The notes beneath the pieces were generated by a model. That model saw nothing but the letters and a program-made list of their open reading frames with translations. It ran no database searches and had not been told where the DNA came from. Positions 12,805 through 18,679 of a stretch of DNA of 18,679 nt are shown here, piece after piece; position 1 is the first letter of the stretch; the number at the start of each line of letters is the position of its first letter. Both the position numbers and the translations under genes were made by a program. The DNA comes from an uncultured Oscillibacter sp. (GTDB lineage: Bacteria; Bacillota; Clostridia; Oscillospirales; Oscillospiraceae): assembly GCF_910584465.1 (NCBI RefSeq), contig NZ_CAJUBK010000047.1:1-18679 (forward strand). Direction: 5' to 3'.

Positions 12805-12833
12805 AATATAACATTTCCCGGCAGGTTTTTCAA
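12805..12833 (-). promoter_or_regulatory. sigma-A promoter of the nuclease operon
   Basis: Read on the minus strand, TTGAAA (12833-12828) and TATATT (12810-12805) are 17 bases apart. Transcription should begin near 12798. The -35 end faces the divergent pdaA-like gene about 75 bases away. Confidence 0.72.
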
Positions 12834-12907
12834 CCGATGAACCGGCCGTTTTCGGATATGCTGAGTGATGACGAACATCATCGAACGATCTTTCATGGAG
12901 GTGCCTT

Positions 12908-13714
12908 ATGCTTCAGCGTATCCGCGGCGCGCTCATCCTGTCGCTCCCCTGCCTCTTCCTGGCGGCGATGCTCTATCTGCAGGGGAAGTCCATCCCCGCT
13001 GCCGCCCCCGCCATCATCCCCGCCTCGGCGGACAACTGGGGGCTCTCCTTCCCCAACGAGGGCCAGTCCCCCGTGGGCAACGCCTCGGCGGAGGAGCTGG
13101 CGGAGCATGACGCCTGGTTCCTGGGCGATACCAGCGACAAGGTCATCTACCTCACCTTCGACTGCGGCTATGAGAACGGCTATACGGAGAAGATCCTGGA
13201 CGCCCTGAAAAAGCACCACGCTCCCGCCGCCTTCTTCGTGGTGGGGAACATGGTGGAGACCGCTCCGGACATCATCCGGCGCATGGCCCAGGAGGGCCAC
13301 ATCGTGGGCAACCACACCTATCACCATCCCGACATGTCCGCCATCTCCGACCAGGCGGCCTTCCAGAAGGAGCTGGACAGCCTGGCCGCCCTCTATCAGG
13401 AGACGACCGGGCAGGAGCTGCCCCGCTTCTACCGGCCCCCTCAGGGGAAGTACAGCGAGGAGAACCTGAAACAGGCCCACGCCCTGGGCTATCGGACGGT
13501 GTTCTGGAGCCTCGCCTACGTGGACTGGTACGTGGACAACCAGCCCACGGCCGAGCAGGCTTACGCCAAGCTCCTCCCCCGCATCCACGACGGGGCCATC
13601 GTGCTCCTGCACTCCACGTCCAAGACCAACGCGGACATCCTGGACGAGCTGCTGACCAAGTGGGAGGACATGGGCTACCGCTTCGCCTCCCTGGAGGAGC
13701 TCCCCAAAGTCTGA
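12908..13714 (+). CDS. pdaA: PdaA-like polysaccharide deacetylase
   Basis: A 268-residue secreted or membrane-anchored CE4 deacetylase with an N-terminal hydrophobic segment (about 8-25). The NodB fold is complete: TFDCGYENGYT (Asp85), GNHTYHH (His136, His140), RPPQGKYS (Arg176) and IVLLHSTSKTNA (His235). The xGYENGYT and HSTSKTNA signatures are those of PdaA, which removes acetyl groups from N-acetylmuramic acid so that muramic-delta-lactam of the spore cortex can form. Cys86 replaces the Asn or Asp common after the catalytic Asp, which appears tolerated in Clostridia. Start ATG 12908 has GGAGGTG at 12897-12903. I could not identify a forespore-type promoter with confidence. Monocistronic and divergent from the nuclease pair. 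Confidence 0.87.
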   Translation: MLQRIRGALILSLPCLFLAAMLYLQGKSIPAAAPAIIPASADNWGLSFPNEGQSPVGNASAEELAEHDAWFLGDTSDKVIYLTFDCGYENGYTEKILDALKKHHAPAAFFVVGNMVETAPDIIRRMAQEGHIVGNHTYHHPDMSAISDQAAFQKELDSLAALYQETTGQELPRFYRPPQGKYSEENLKQAHALGYRTVFWSLAYVDWYVDNQPTAEQAYAKLLPRIHDGAIVLLHSTSKTNADILDELLTKWEDMGYRFASLEELPKV

Positions 13715-13728
13715 TCCGCTCTCATGAA

Positions 13729-13766
13729 ACCGGCCGGTGCGGGAGGGCCCCTCCCCGCCGGTCATT
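13729..13766 (+). terminator. terminator behind the pdaA-like gene
   Basis: Outer arms ACCGGC (13729-13734) and GCCGGT (13757-13762) enclose GGGAGG/CCTCCC (13741-13746 with 13750-13755). The hairpin is followed by CATTTT. The stem is interrupted by an internal bulge, so strength is uncertain. Confidence 0.5.
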
Positions 13767-13772
13767 TTCCTC

Positions 13773-13801
13773 TTGACAAATACCCCTCCGGGGTATATTA
13801 T
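13773..13801 (+). promoter_or_regulatory. sigma-A promoter of the csoR-copA operon
   Basis: TTGACA (13773-13778) and TATTAT (13796-13801) are 17 bases apart, the strongest promoter in the window. A CsoR-type operator fills the spacer, so the promoter should be shut when CsoR is copper-free. Confidence 0.85.
13780..13796. promoter_or_regulatory. CsoR operator 1, inside the promoter spacer
   Basis: ATACCCC-TCC-GGGGTAT is a perfect 17-base dyad and matches the known CsoR operator type (TACCCC...GGGGTA). It occupies the region between the -35 and -10 boxes. Confidence 0.85.
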
Positions 13802-13804
13802 CAA

Positions 13805-13823
13805 GATACCCCCACGGGGTATC
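13805..13823. promoter_or_regulatory. CsoR operator 2, at the transcription start
   Basis: GATACCCC-CAC-GGGGTATC is a perfect 19-base dyad. Its centre is 26 bases from that of operator 1, so both sites could be filled together on nearly the same face of the helix. It covers the predicted transcription start. Confidence 0.82.
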
Positions 13824-13841
13824 GAACATAAGGAGGCCACT

Positions 13842-14138
13842 ATGGAGACCTGTGAGTGCCATAAGACCAAGGAACGCTCCGAGGAGGAGTACAAGCGCCT
13901 CATCAACCGCCTCAGCCGCATCGAGGGCCAGATCCGCGGCATCCGGGGCATGGTGGAACGCAGCGCCTACTGCCCCGACATCCTGTCCCAGGTGGCCGCC
14001 GCCAACGCGGCGCTGAACGCCTTCAGCAAGGAGCTTTTGTCCGAGCATATCCGCACCTGCGTCACCCGGGACATCCGGGAGGGGAAGGACGAGACCGTGG
14101 ACGAGCTGCTGGCCACCCTGCAAAAGCTTATGAAATAA
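13842..14138 (+). CDS. csoR: copper-sensing repressor CsoR
   Basis: A 98-residue all-helical DUF156/CsoR repressor that releases its operator when it binds Cu(I). The Cys-His-Cys copper set is present as Cys44 (AYCPDIL), His69 and Cys73 (SEHIRTC), which separates it from nickel (RcnR) and formaldehyde (FrmR) relatives. RLSRIEGQIRGIRGM is the conserved DNA-contact helix. The N-terminus carries an extra CECH cluster (4-7) that could bind metal as well. Start ATG 13842 has AAGGAGG at 13830-13836; an upstream in-frame ATG at 13737 lies before the promoter. It autoregulates through the two dyads and is co-transcribed with copA, 44 bases downstream. Confidence 0.93.
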   Translation: METCECHKTKERSEEEYKRLINRLSRIEGQIRGIRGMVERSAYCPDILSQVAAANAALNAFSKELLSEHIRTCVTRDIREGKDETVDELLATLQKLMK

Positions 14139-14182
14139 CTTTCATAATATCCCGATATATCATTCGGCAAAGGAGGTCCACT

Positions 14183-16708
14183 ATGGAACAATACAACGTC
14201 ACCGGCATGAGCTGCGCCGCGTGCAGCGCCCGGGTGGAAAAGGCGGTGGGCAACGTGCCGGGGGTCACGTCCTGCTCCGTCAGCCTGCTGACCAACTCCA
14301 TGGGCGTGGAGGGCACGGCTTCCGCCTCCGCGATCGTCGCGGCGGTGGAGGAGGCGGGCTACGGCGCGTCCAGGAAGGGCGCGGGGACGGCCGCTCCCTC
14401 CGGATCCGCCGCCGCGGCCGAGGACGCGCTGGCGGACCGCGACACCCCCTTGCTGAAGCGCCGCCTCATCGCGTCCCTGGGCTTTTTGCTGGTGCTGATG
14501 TACTTCTCTATGGGGCACATGATGTGGGGCTGGCCCGTCCCCGCCTTCTTCCGCGGCAATCACGTGGCCATGGGCCTGCTCCAGCTCCTGCTGACCGCGG
14601 CGGTGATGGTCATCGACCAAAAATTCTTCGTCAGCGGCTTCAAGAGCCTCTGGCACCGGGCGCCGAACATGGATACCCTGGTGGCCCTGGGCTCCTCGGC
14701 GGCCTTCGTCTACAGCACCTATGCCCTCTTCGCCATGACCGGGGCCCAGGTCCGGGGGGACATGGAGGCCGTCATGGGGTACATGATGGAGTTCTACTTC
14801 GAGTCCGCCGCCATGATCCTGACCCTCATCACCGTGGGCAAGATGCTGGAGGCCCGCTCCAAGGGCCGGACTACCGACGCGCTCAAGGGATTGATGAAGC
14901 TGGCCCCCAAGACCGCCGTGCTGGAGCGGGAGGGCCGGGAGGTGACGGTCCCCATCGAGCAGGTGCGGAAGGACGACGTCTTCCTGGTCCGCCCCGGCGA
15001 GAACATCCCGGTGGACGGCGTGGTCGTCGAGGGCGCAAGCGCCGTCAACGAGTCCGCCTTGACCGGCGAGAGCATCCCGGTCGACAAGGCCCCCGGGGAC
15101 AGCGTCTCCGCCGCCACCACGAATCAAAGCGGGTTCATCAAGTGCCGGGCGGTCCGTGTCGGCGAGGACACCACCCTCTCCCAGATCATCCAGATGGTCA
15201 GCGACGCGGCGGCCACCAAAGCCCCCATCGCCAAGATCGCCGACAAGGTCTCCGGCGTGTTCGTCCCGGTGGTCATCTCCATCGCCGCCGTGACCACCCT
15301 CGTCTGGCTGCTGCTGGGCCAGACCGCCGGCTTCGCCCTGGCCCGGGGCATCTCCGTGCTGGTCATCTCCTGCCCCTGCGCCCTGGGACTGGCCACGCCT
15401 GTGGCCATCATGGTGGGCAACGGCATGGGCGCGAAAAACGGCATCCTGTTCAAGACCGCCGCGTCCCTGGAGGCGGCGGGCCGGACGGAGATCGTGGCCC
15501 TGGACAAGACGGGCACCATCACCAAGGGGGAGCCCAAGGTGACGGACATCCTCCCGGAGGAGGGGCTATGCGATGGGGAGCAGGAGCTGCTGCGGCTGGC
15601 CTGCGCTCTGGAGCGGAAGAGCGAGCACCCCCTGGCGCGCGCCATCCTCCAGAAAGCGGAGGAGGAGCAGGTCCCTCTGGAGGAGGTCACGGACTTCCAG
15701 GTCCTCCCGGGGAACGGGCTGACCGGGAAATGGAACGGGGCTGCCCTCAGCGGCGGGAACCACGGTTTCATCAGCACCCGCGCAGCGGTGTCCCGGGAGA
15801 CCCAGGCCAAGGCCGAGGCGCTGTCCGCCCAGGGGAAGACCCCCATGTTCTTCAGCCGGGACGGCATGCTGCTGGGCGTGATCGCCGTGGCGGACGTCAT
15901 CAAGGAAGACAGCCCCCAGGCGGTGCGGGAGCTTCAAAACATGGGCATCCGGGTCGTCATGCTCACCGGGGACAACCAACGGACCGCCGAGGCCATCGGG
16001 GAGCAGGCCGGGGTGGACGAGGTCATCGCCGGGGTCCTGCCGGACGGCAAGGAGAGCGTCATCCGCAGGCTCAAGGAGCAGGGCAAGGTCGCCATGGTGG
16101 GCGACGGGATCAACGACGCCCCGGCCCTGACCCGGGCGGACACCGGCATCGCCATCGGCGCGGGGGCCGACGTGGCCATCGACGCGGCGGACGTGGTGCT
16201 GATGAAGAGCCGCCTCTCCGACGTGCCCGCCGCCATCCGGCTCAGCCGGGCCACCCTGCGCAACATCCATGAGAACCTGTTCTGGGCGTTCTTCTACAAC
16301 ACCATCGGCATCCCGCTGGCGGCGGGGCTGCTCATCCCCCTGGGGCTGACGCTGGACCCCATGTTCGGGGCGGCGGCCATGAGCCTCTCCAGCTTCTGCG
16401 TGGTTTCCAACGCCCTGCGGCTGAACCTGTTCGACCTGCGGGACGGGAAAAAGGATAAAAAGCGGAAACATCCCAAACAAATCAAGGAGGAGCCAACTAT
16501 GGAAAAGACCATGAAGATCGAGGGCATGATGTGCGGCCACTGCGAGGCCCGTGTGAAGAAGGCCCTGGAGGCCCTGCCGGAGGTCAGCGGGGCCGCCGTC
16601 AGCCACGAGAGCGGCACCGCCGTCGTGACCCTCTCCGCCGCCCTGGCGGACGAGGCGCTGAAGAAGGCCGTGGAGGACCAGGATTACAAGGTGCTTGGCA
16701 TCCAGTGA
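14183..16708 (+). CDS. copA: copper-exporting P1B-type ATPase fused to a C-terminal CopZ-like domain
   Basis: An 841-residue membrane pump that expels Cu(I) using ATP. The N-terminal metal-binding domain has GMSCAAC (Cys11, Cys14). Core motifs are LTGES (293-297), the transmembrane copper site CPC (397-399), the phosphorylated DKTGT (441-445), SEHPLA, MLTGDN and GDGINDAP (640-647), then the P1B-1 signatures YNTIGIP and MSLSSFCVVSNALRLN. The pump should end near 755. Instead a Lys-rich linker (about 753-772) leads into a second heavy-metal domain, MMCGHC, at 773-841, which is a complete CopZ-sized chaperone. Start ATG 14183 has AAAGGAGGT upstream. No frameshift is visible. The fusion probably arose by loss of the copA stop codon. 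Confidence 0.94.
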   Translation: MEQYNVTGMSCAACSARVEKAVGNVPGVTSCSVSLLTNSMGVEGTASASAIVAAVEEAGYGASRKGAGTAAPSGSAAAAEDALADRDTPLLKRRLIASLGFLLVLMYFSMGHMMWGWPVPAFFRGNHVAMGLLQLLLTAAVMVIDQKFFVSGFKSLWHRAPNMDTLVALGSSAAFVYSTYALFAMTGAQVRGDMEAVMGYMMEFYFESAAMILTLITVGKMLEARSKGRTTDALKGLMKLAPKTAVLEREGREVTVPIEQVRKDDVFLVRPGENIPVDGVVVEGASAVNESALTGESIPVDKAPGDSVSAATTNQSGFIKCRAVRVGEDTTLSQIIQMVSDAAATKAPIAKIADKVSGVFVPVVISIAAVTTLVWLLLGQTAGFALARGISVLVISCPCALGLATPVAIMVGNGMGAKNGILFKTAASLEAAGRTEIVALDKTGTITKGEPKVTDILPEEGLCDGEQELLRLACALERKSEHPLARAILQKAEEEQVPLEEVTDFQVLPGNGLTGKWNGAALSGGNHGFISTRAAVSRETQAKAEALSAQGKTPMFFSRDGMLLGVIAVADVIKEDSPQAVRELQNMGIRVVMLTGDNQRTAEAIGEQAGVDEVIAGVLPDGKESVIRRLKEQGKVAMVGDGINDAPALTRADTGIAIGAGADVAIDAADVVLMKSRLSDVPAAIRLSRATLRNIHENLFWAFFYNTIGIPLAAGLLIPLGLTLDPMFGAAAMSLSSFCVVSNALRLNLFDLRDGKKDKKRKHPKQIKEEPTMEKTMKIEGMMCGHCEARVKKALEALPEVSGAAVSHESGTAVVTLSAALADEALKKAVEDQDYKVLGIQ
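16499..16708 (+). CDS. copZ: possible separately translated CopZ copper chaperone, in frame inside copA
   Basis: The ATG at 16499 has a near-ideal ribosome site, AAGGAGG at 16484-16490, with an 8-base gap. It lies inside the copA reading frame and would give 69 residues, the usual CopZ length. The product contains GMMCGHCEARVKKAL, the CxxC copper site of Atx1/CopZ chaperones, and a complete ferredoxin-like alpha/beta pattern. A free chaperone would carry Cu(I) to the pump, as in ordinary copA-copZ operons. In-frame internal initiation is inferred from the ribosome site; if it does not occur, the domain exists only as the CopA tail. Confidence 0.5.
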   Translation: MEKTMKIEGMMCGHCEARVKKALEALPEVSGAAVSHESGTAVVTLSAALADEALKKAVEDQDYKVLGIQ

Positions 16709-16720
16709 GCCCCCTGCGCG

Positions 16721-16765
16721 AGGAAGCGGACTGCCGCCCGGCAGTCCGCTTCCTTATTGTCTTTA
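16721..16765 (+). terminator. rho-independent terminator of the copper operon
   Basis: A perfect 15-bp stem, AGGAAGCGGACTGCC (16721-16735) with GGCAGTCCGCTTCCT (16740-16754), has a GCCC loop. It is followed by T-rich sequence, TATTGTCTTTAT. It lies between the converging copA and udp genes and may serve both. Confidence 0.85.
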
Positions 16766-16791
16766 TAAAAGATGATAGGATAACCCGTGCG

Positions 16792-17565
16792 TCACTTCCC
16801 CGCGGCCCGGTCGGCCTCGATCTGGAGCTTCAGCGCCTCCACGGCCACCCGGACGGAGGTGCTGGTATCCTCGCTCATCTCCTGATCCAGGCCCGCGGCC
16901 TCCCGCTCCTGGTTCCACACCACATGGAAGCAGGAGCCGCAGCGGCATCCCAGCGCCGCCGCCACCACGAACAGCGCGGCGGACTCCATCTCGCTGGCCT
17001 TCACCCCCAGGCGCTTCCAGCTCTCCCACTTCTGCTGGAGCTCGTAATACACCGGGGAGGCGGCGGGATCGTGCTGGCCGTAAAAGCTGTCCTTGCACTG
17101 GACGATGCCGGTATGGAGGGGGTAGCCCAGGGCCTTCGTGGCCCGGACCAGGCAGTCCACGATGCCGAAGTCCGCCACGGCGGGGAACTCGATGGGGGCA
17201 TACTCCAAGCTGGTGTGCTCATAGCGGATGGCCCCGGTAGCGACGACGATGTCGCCGGACTGGACGTCCACATCGATGCCGCCGCAGGTGCCCGTGCGGA
17301 TGAAGGTGTCCGCGCCGCACTTATGGAGCTCCTCCATGGCGATGGAGGCGGAGGGCCCGCCGATGCCGGTGGAGCAGGCGGTGACCTTCTCCCCCAGCAG
17401 GGTGCCGGTCCAGACGTTGTACTCCCGGTTATAGGCCACCTGCTTGGCATCGTCGAAGTAGGCGGCGATGGCGGGGACCCGGCCGGGATCGCCGGGCAGG
17501 ATGCAGTAGCGGCCGACGTCGCCGGCGGTACAGGCGATATGGAACTGCTTTTCGAGCTTTTGCAT
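16792..17565 (-). CDS. udp: uridine phosphorylase
   Basis: A 257-residue NP-I-family enzyme that splits uridine with phosphate into uracil and ribose-1-phosphate. Visible motifs are the phosphate-binding GDPGRV (25-30), TGIGGPSASIAMEEL (66-80), IRTGTCGG (89-96) and the ribose-binding EMESA (192-196). SFYGQHDP (160-167) is the pyrimidine-recognising insert that marks uridine rather than purine phosphorylases. Start ATG 17565 has GAGGTGA upstream; a longer frame beginning at 17628 overlaps the -35 box and is excluded. Monocistronic. Ribose-1-phosphate from this reaction is chemically close to the MtnA substrate class, but the genes are far apart and a link is speculative. Confidence 0.92.
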   Translation of the reverse strand: MQKLEKQFHIACTAGDVGRYCILPGDPGRVPAIAAYFDDAKQVAYNREYNVWTGTLLGEKVTACSTGIGGPSASIAMEELHKCGADTFIRTGTCGGIDVDVQSGDIVVATGAIRYEHTSLEYAPIEFPAVADFGIVDCLVRATKALGYPLHTGIVQCKDSFYGQHDPAASPVYYELQQKWESWKRLGVKASEMESAALFVVAAALGCRCGSCFHVVWNQEREAAGLDQEMSEDTSTSVRVAVEALKLQIEADRAAGK

Positions 17566-17599
17566 GATCGTCACCTCAATGTCGTGATATTGTGGAGAT

Positions 17600-17628
17600 A
17601 GTATAGCAAATTTTGGTCGACCTTGCAA
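17600..17628 (-). promoter_or_regulatory. sigma-A promoter of udp
   Basis: On the minus strand TTGCAA (17628-17623) and TATACT (17605-17600) are 17 bases apart. An 8-base palindrome, GGTCGACC (17615-17622), sits in the spacer and could be part of an operator. Confidence 0.75.
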
Positions 17629-17639
17629 CGATCCGACGA

Positions 17640-17677
17640 AAAATTTTGAAGGGCCCGCCTGGATAGGCGGGCCCTTC
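17640..17677 (-). terminator. rho-independent terminator of mutS2
   Basis: A perfect 12-bp stem, GAAGGGCCCGCC (17648-17659) with GGCGGGCCCTTC (17666-17677), has a 6-base loop. On the minus strand it is followed by AAAATTTTT. It lies between the mutS2 stop and the udp promoter. Confidence 0.85.
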
Positions 17678-17731
17678 GGGAAGATCCTGCTCCGGCCGCA
17701 GGGGGATCGGCCCTACGGCCCCTTCCCCGAT

Positions 17732-18679
17732 CTACTTCATCGTCACCACGGTGACGCCGGTCTCCCCCTCTCCGTAGACGCCAAGGCGGAAGCTCTTCAC
17801 CGCCTTGTTCCGCCGGAGGATGTCGTGGACGGCCTTGCGCAGGGCTCCGGTGCCTTTGCCGTGGATGATGGTGACGGACTCCAGCTTCCCCATCACGGCG
17901 GCGGAGAGGAAGCCCTCCACCACGCCCTCCGCCTCCAGGGTCTCCATGCCCCGGATGTCCAGCTCCCGGCTGGCGGCGGGACGCAGGGCCCGGGCGCCGC
18001 CGGAGGAGGGGGCGGGCTTGGGCTTCCGCGCGGCGCGCTCATCGTCCTCGATCAGGCGGACCTCATCGGCCTTCGCCTTCATCTTCAAGATGCCGGACTT
18101 CAATTGCAGGGTCCCGTCCTTCCCCACGGACACCACCTCGGCGGGCTGGCGCACGCCGGGCAGCTCCACCAGATCGCCCTTTTGGATGGGACGGCTGGGC
18201 TTGGGGATGGGGGGCGGGGCGTCCTTCCCGGCGCGGAGGCGGTCCTCCGCCTGGTTCAGCCCGGCCCGGATGGCCGCCTGCGCGTCGTTGATGTCCCGGG
18301 CCGGATCCGCCTGGGCCTGGAGGCGGCGCAGGGCCGCCAGCTCGCTGAAGGTCTGGTCCGCGGCGGCCTTGGCGTCCCGGAGGATGCGCTTGGCCTCGGC
18401 CTCGCCCCGGCTCCGGGCGTTCTCCTTGGCCCGCTCCATCTGCTCCCGGAACTCCCGTGCCTTGCGGGCGTCCTCCTCCCGCTGTCGGAAGAGCCGGTCG
18501 GACTCCGCGTCCCGCTTCTCCAGCGCCTGGCGCTTCGCCTCCAGCTGGGTCAGGATATCCTCGAAGCGGACGCTGTCCCCGCTCATCTGCTCCTGGGCAG
18601 CGGCGATGACCGCCTCCGGCAGGCCCAGCCGCCGGGAGATGGCGAAGGCGTTGGACTTGCCGGGGATGCCGATCAGCAG
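17732..18679 (-). CDS. mutS2: MutS2 endonuclease, C-terminal part (gene runs off the window)
   Basis: The last 315 residues of MutS2, a DNA-branch- and ribosome-associated ATPase/nuclease implicated in suppressing recombination and in rescue of collided ribosomes. The visible part opens with LLIGIPGKSNAFAISRRLGL, the conserved block behind the ATPase domain, and the frame stays open to the window edge. A long charged coiled coil follows (about 45-150 of the visible part), then a KOW-like beta segment (KGDLVELPG, AEVVSVGKDGTLQLKSG), and a C-terminal Smr nuclease domain with LDIRG, HGKGTGALR and GEGETGVTVV. Length and order are those of a normal MutS2 tail. The upstream two-thirds, including the Walker motifs, lie outside the window. 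Confidence 0.95.
   Translation of the reverse strand: MLIGIPGKSNAFAISRRLGLPEAVIAAAQEQMSGDSVRFEDILTQLEAKRQALEKRDAESDRLFRQREEDARKAREFREQMERAKENARSRGEAEAKRILRDAKAAADQTFSELAALRRLQAQADPARDINDAQAAIRAGLNQAEDRLRAGKDAPPPIPKPSRPIQKGDLVELPGVRQPAEVVSVGKDGTLQLKSGILKMKAKADEVRLIEDDERAARKPKPAPSSGGARALRPAASRELDIRGMETLEAEGVVEGFLSAAVMGKLESVTIIHGKGTGALRKAVHDILRRNKAVKSFRLGVYGEGETGVTVVTMK

Noticed and set aside
16430..16500. Programmed frameshift in copA like that of E. coli
   Set aside because: The CopZ domain is in the same frame as the pump, so no shift is needed. The A-rich linker is not followed by a stop in an alternative short frame that would matter here.
1..18679. CRISPR array, tRNA, rRNA, prophage or integrase
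   Set aside because: No regularly spaced direct repeats, tRNA-like cloverleafs, rRNA stretches or recombinase/phage proteins were seen on either strand.

Overview
The window is GC-rich, with strong Shine-Dalgarno sites and sigma-A-type promoters. It encodes Gram-positive-type genes: a PdaA-like spore-cortex deacetylase, CsoR, MutS2, a TAXI-type TRAP transporter and a YknXYZ/MacAB-type exporter. This suggests an anaerobic, spore-forming, high-GC member of the Clostridia, probably an Oscillospiraceae-type gut bacterium. The assignment is inferred from gene content; no rRNA or tRNA is present.

Layout. A CBS-domain protein (183-617) ends in a strong terminator and is followed by about 500 bases without a gene. 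A TRAP operon follows (1262-4463): a TAXI-family substrate-binding lipoprotein and a fused membrane permease, separated by two mutually exclusive hairpins. A three-gene exporter operon (5135-8821) encodes a membrane-fusion adaptor with two tandem modules, an ABC ATPase and a MacB/FtsX-type permease. Next are mtnA (methylthioribose-1-phosphate isomerase) and a short pyruvate-kinase-like gene in one operon (9065-11144). On the minus strand, a membrane-anchored NUC-type endonuclease overlaps a DEDDh exonuclease (12766-11373). A PdaA-like deacetylase (12908-13714) diverges from them. A copper operon (csoR, copA; 13842-16708) has two CsoR-type operators in its promoter. Udp (uridine phosphorylase) and the 3' part of mutS2 lie on the minus strand at the right end.

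The main unusual points are these. (1) The TAXI binding protein appears circularly permuted: the segment that is C-terminal in ordinary family members lies directly behind the lipoprotein signal, and the protein stops at the IPAGTY motif where that segment normally begins. (2) Three related intergenic elements (4497-4645, 8842-8947, 11149-11314) form an undescribed-looking family of about 166 bp. The most complete copy has imperfect terminal inverted repeats, several conserved hairpins and paired base changes. Each copy lies just downstream of a gene, so this looks like a MITE-like repeat that also acts as terminator DNA. (3) CopA is fused in frame to a CopZ-like chaperone domain whose own ribosome-binding site and start codon survive, so two products are likely. 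(4) Smaller regulatory signals are a three-copy AAACTGT motif at the exporter promoter and tandem CsoR dyads.

Metabolically the window combines substrate uptake (TRAP), export (YknXYZ-type), methylthioribose/nucleoside salvage (MtnA, Udp), copper defence and DNA processing. These operons are independent and mostly housekeeping. No phage, CRISPR or defence island is visible.
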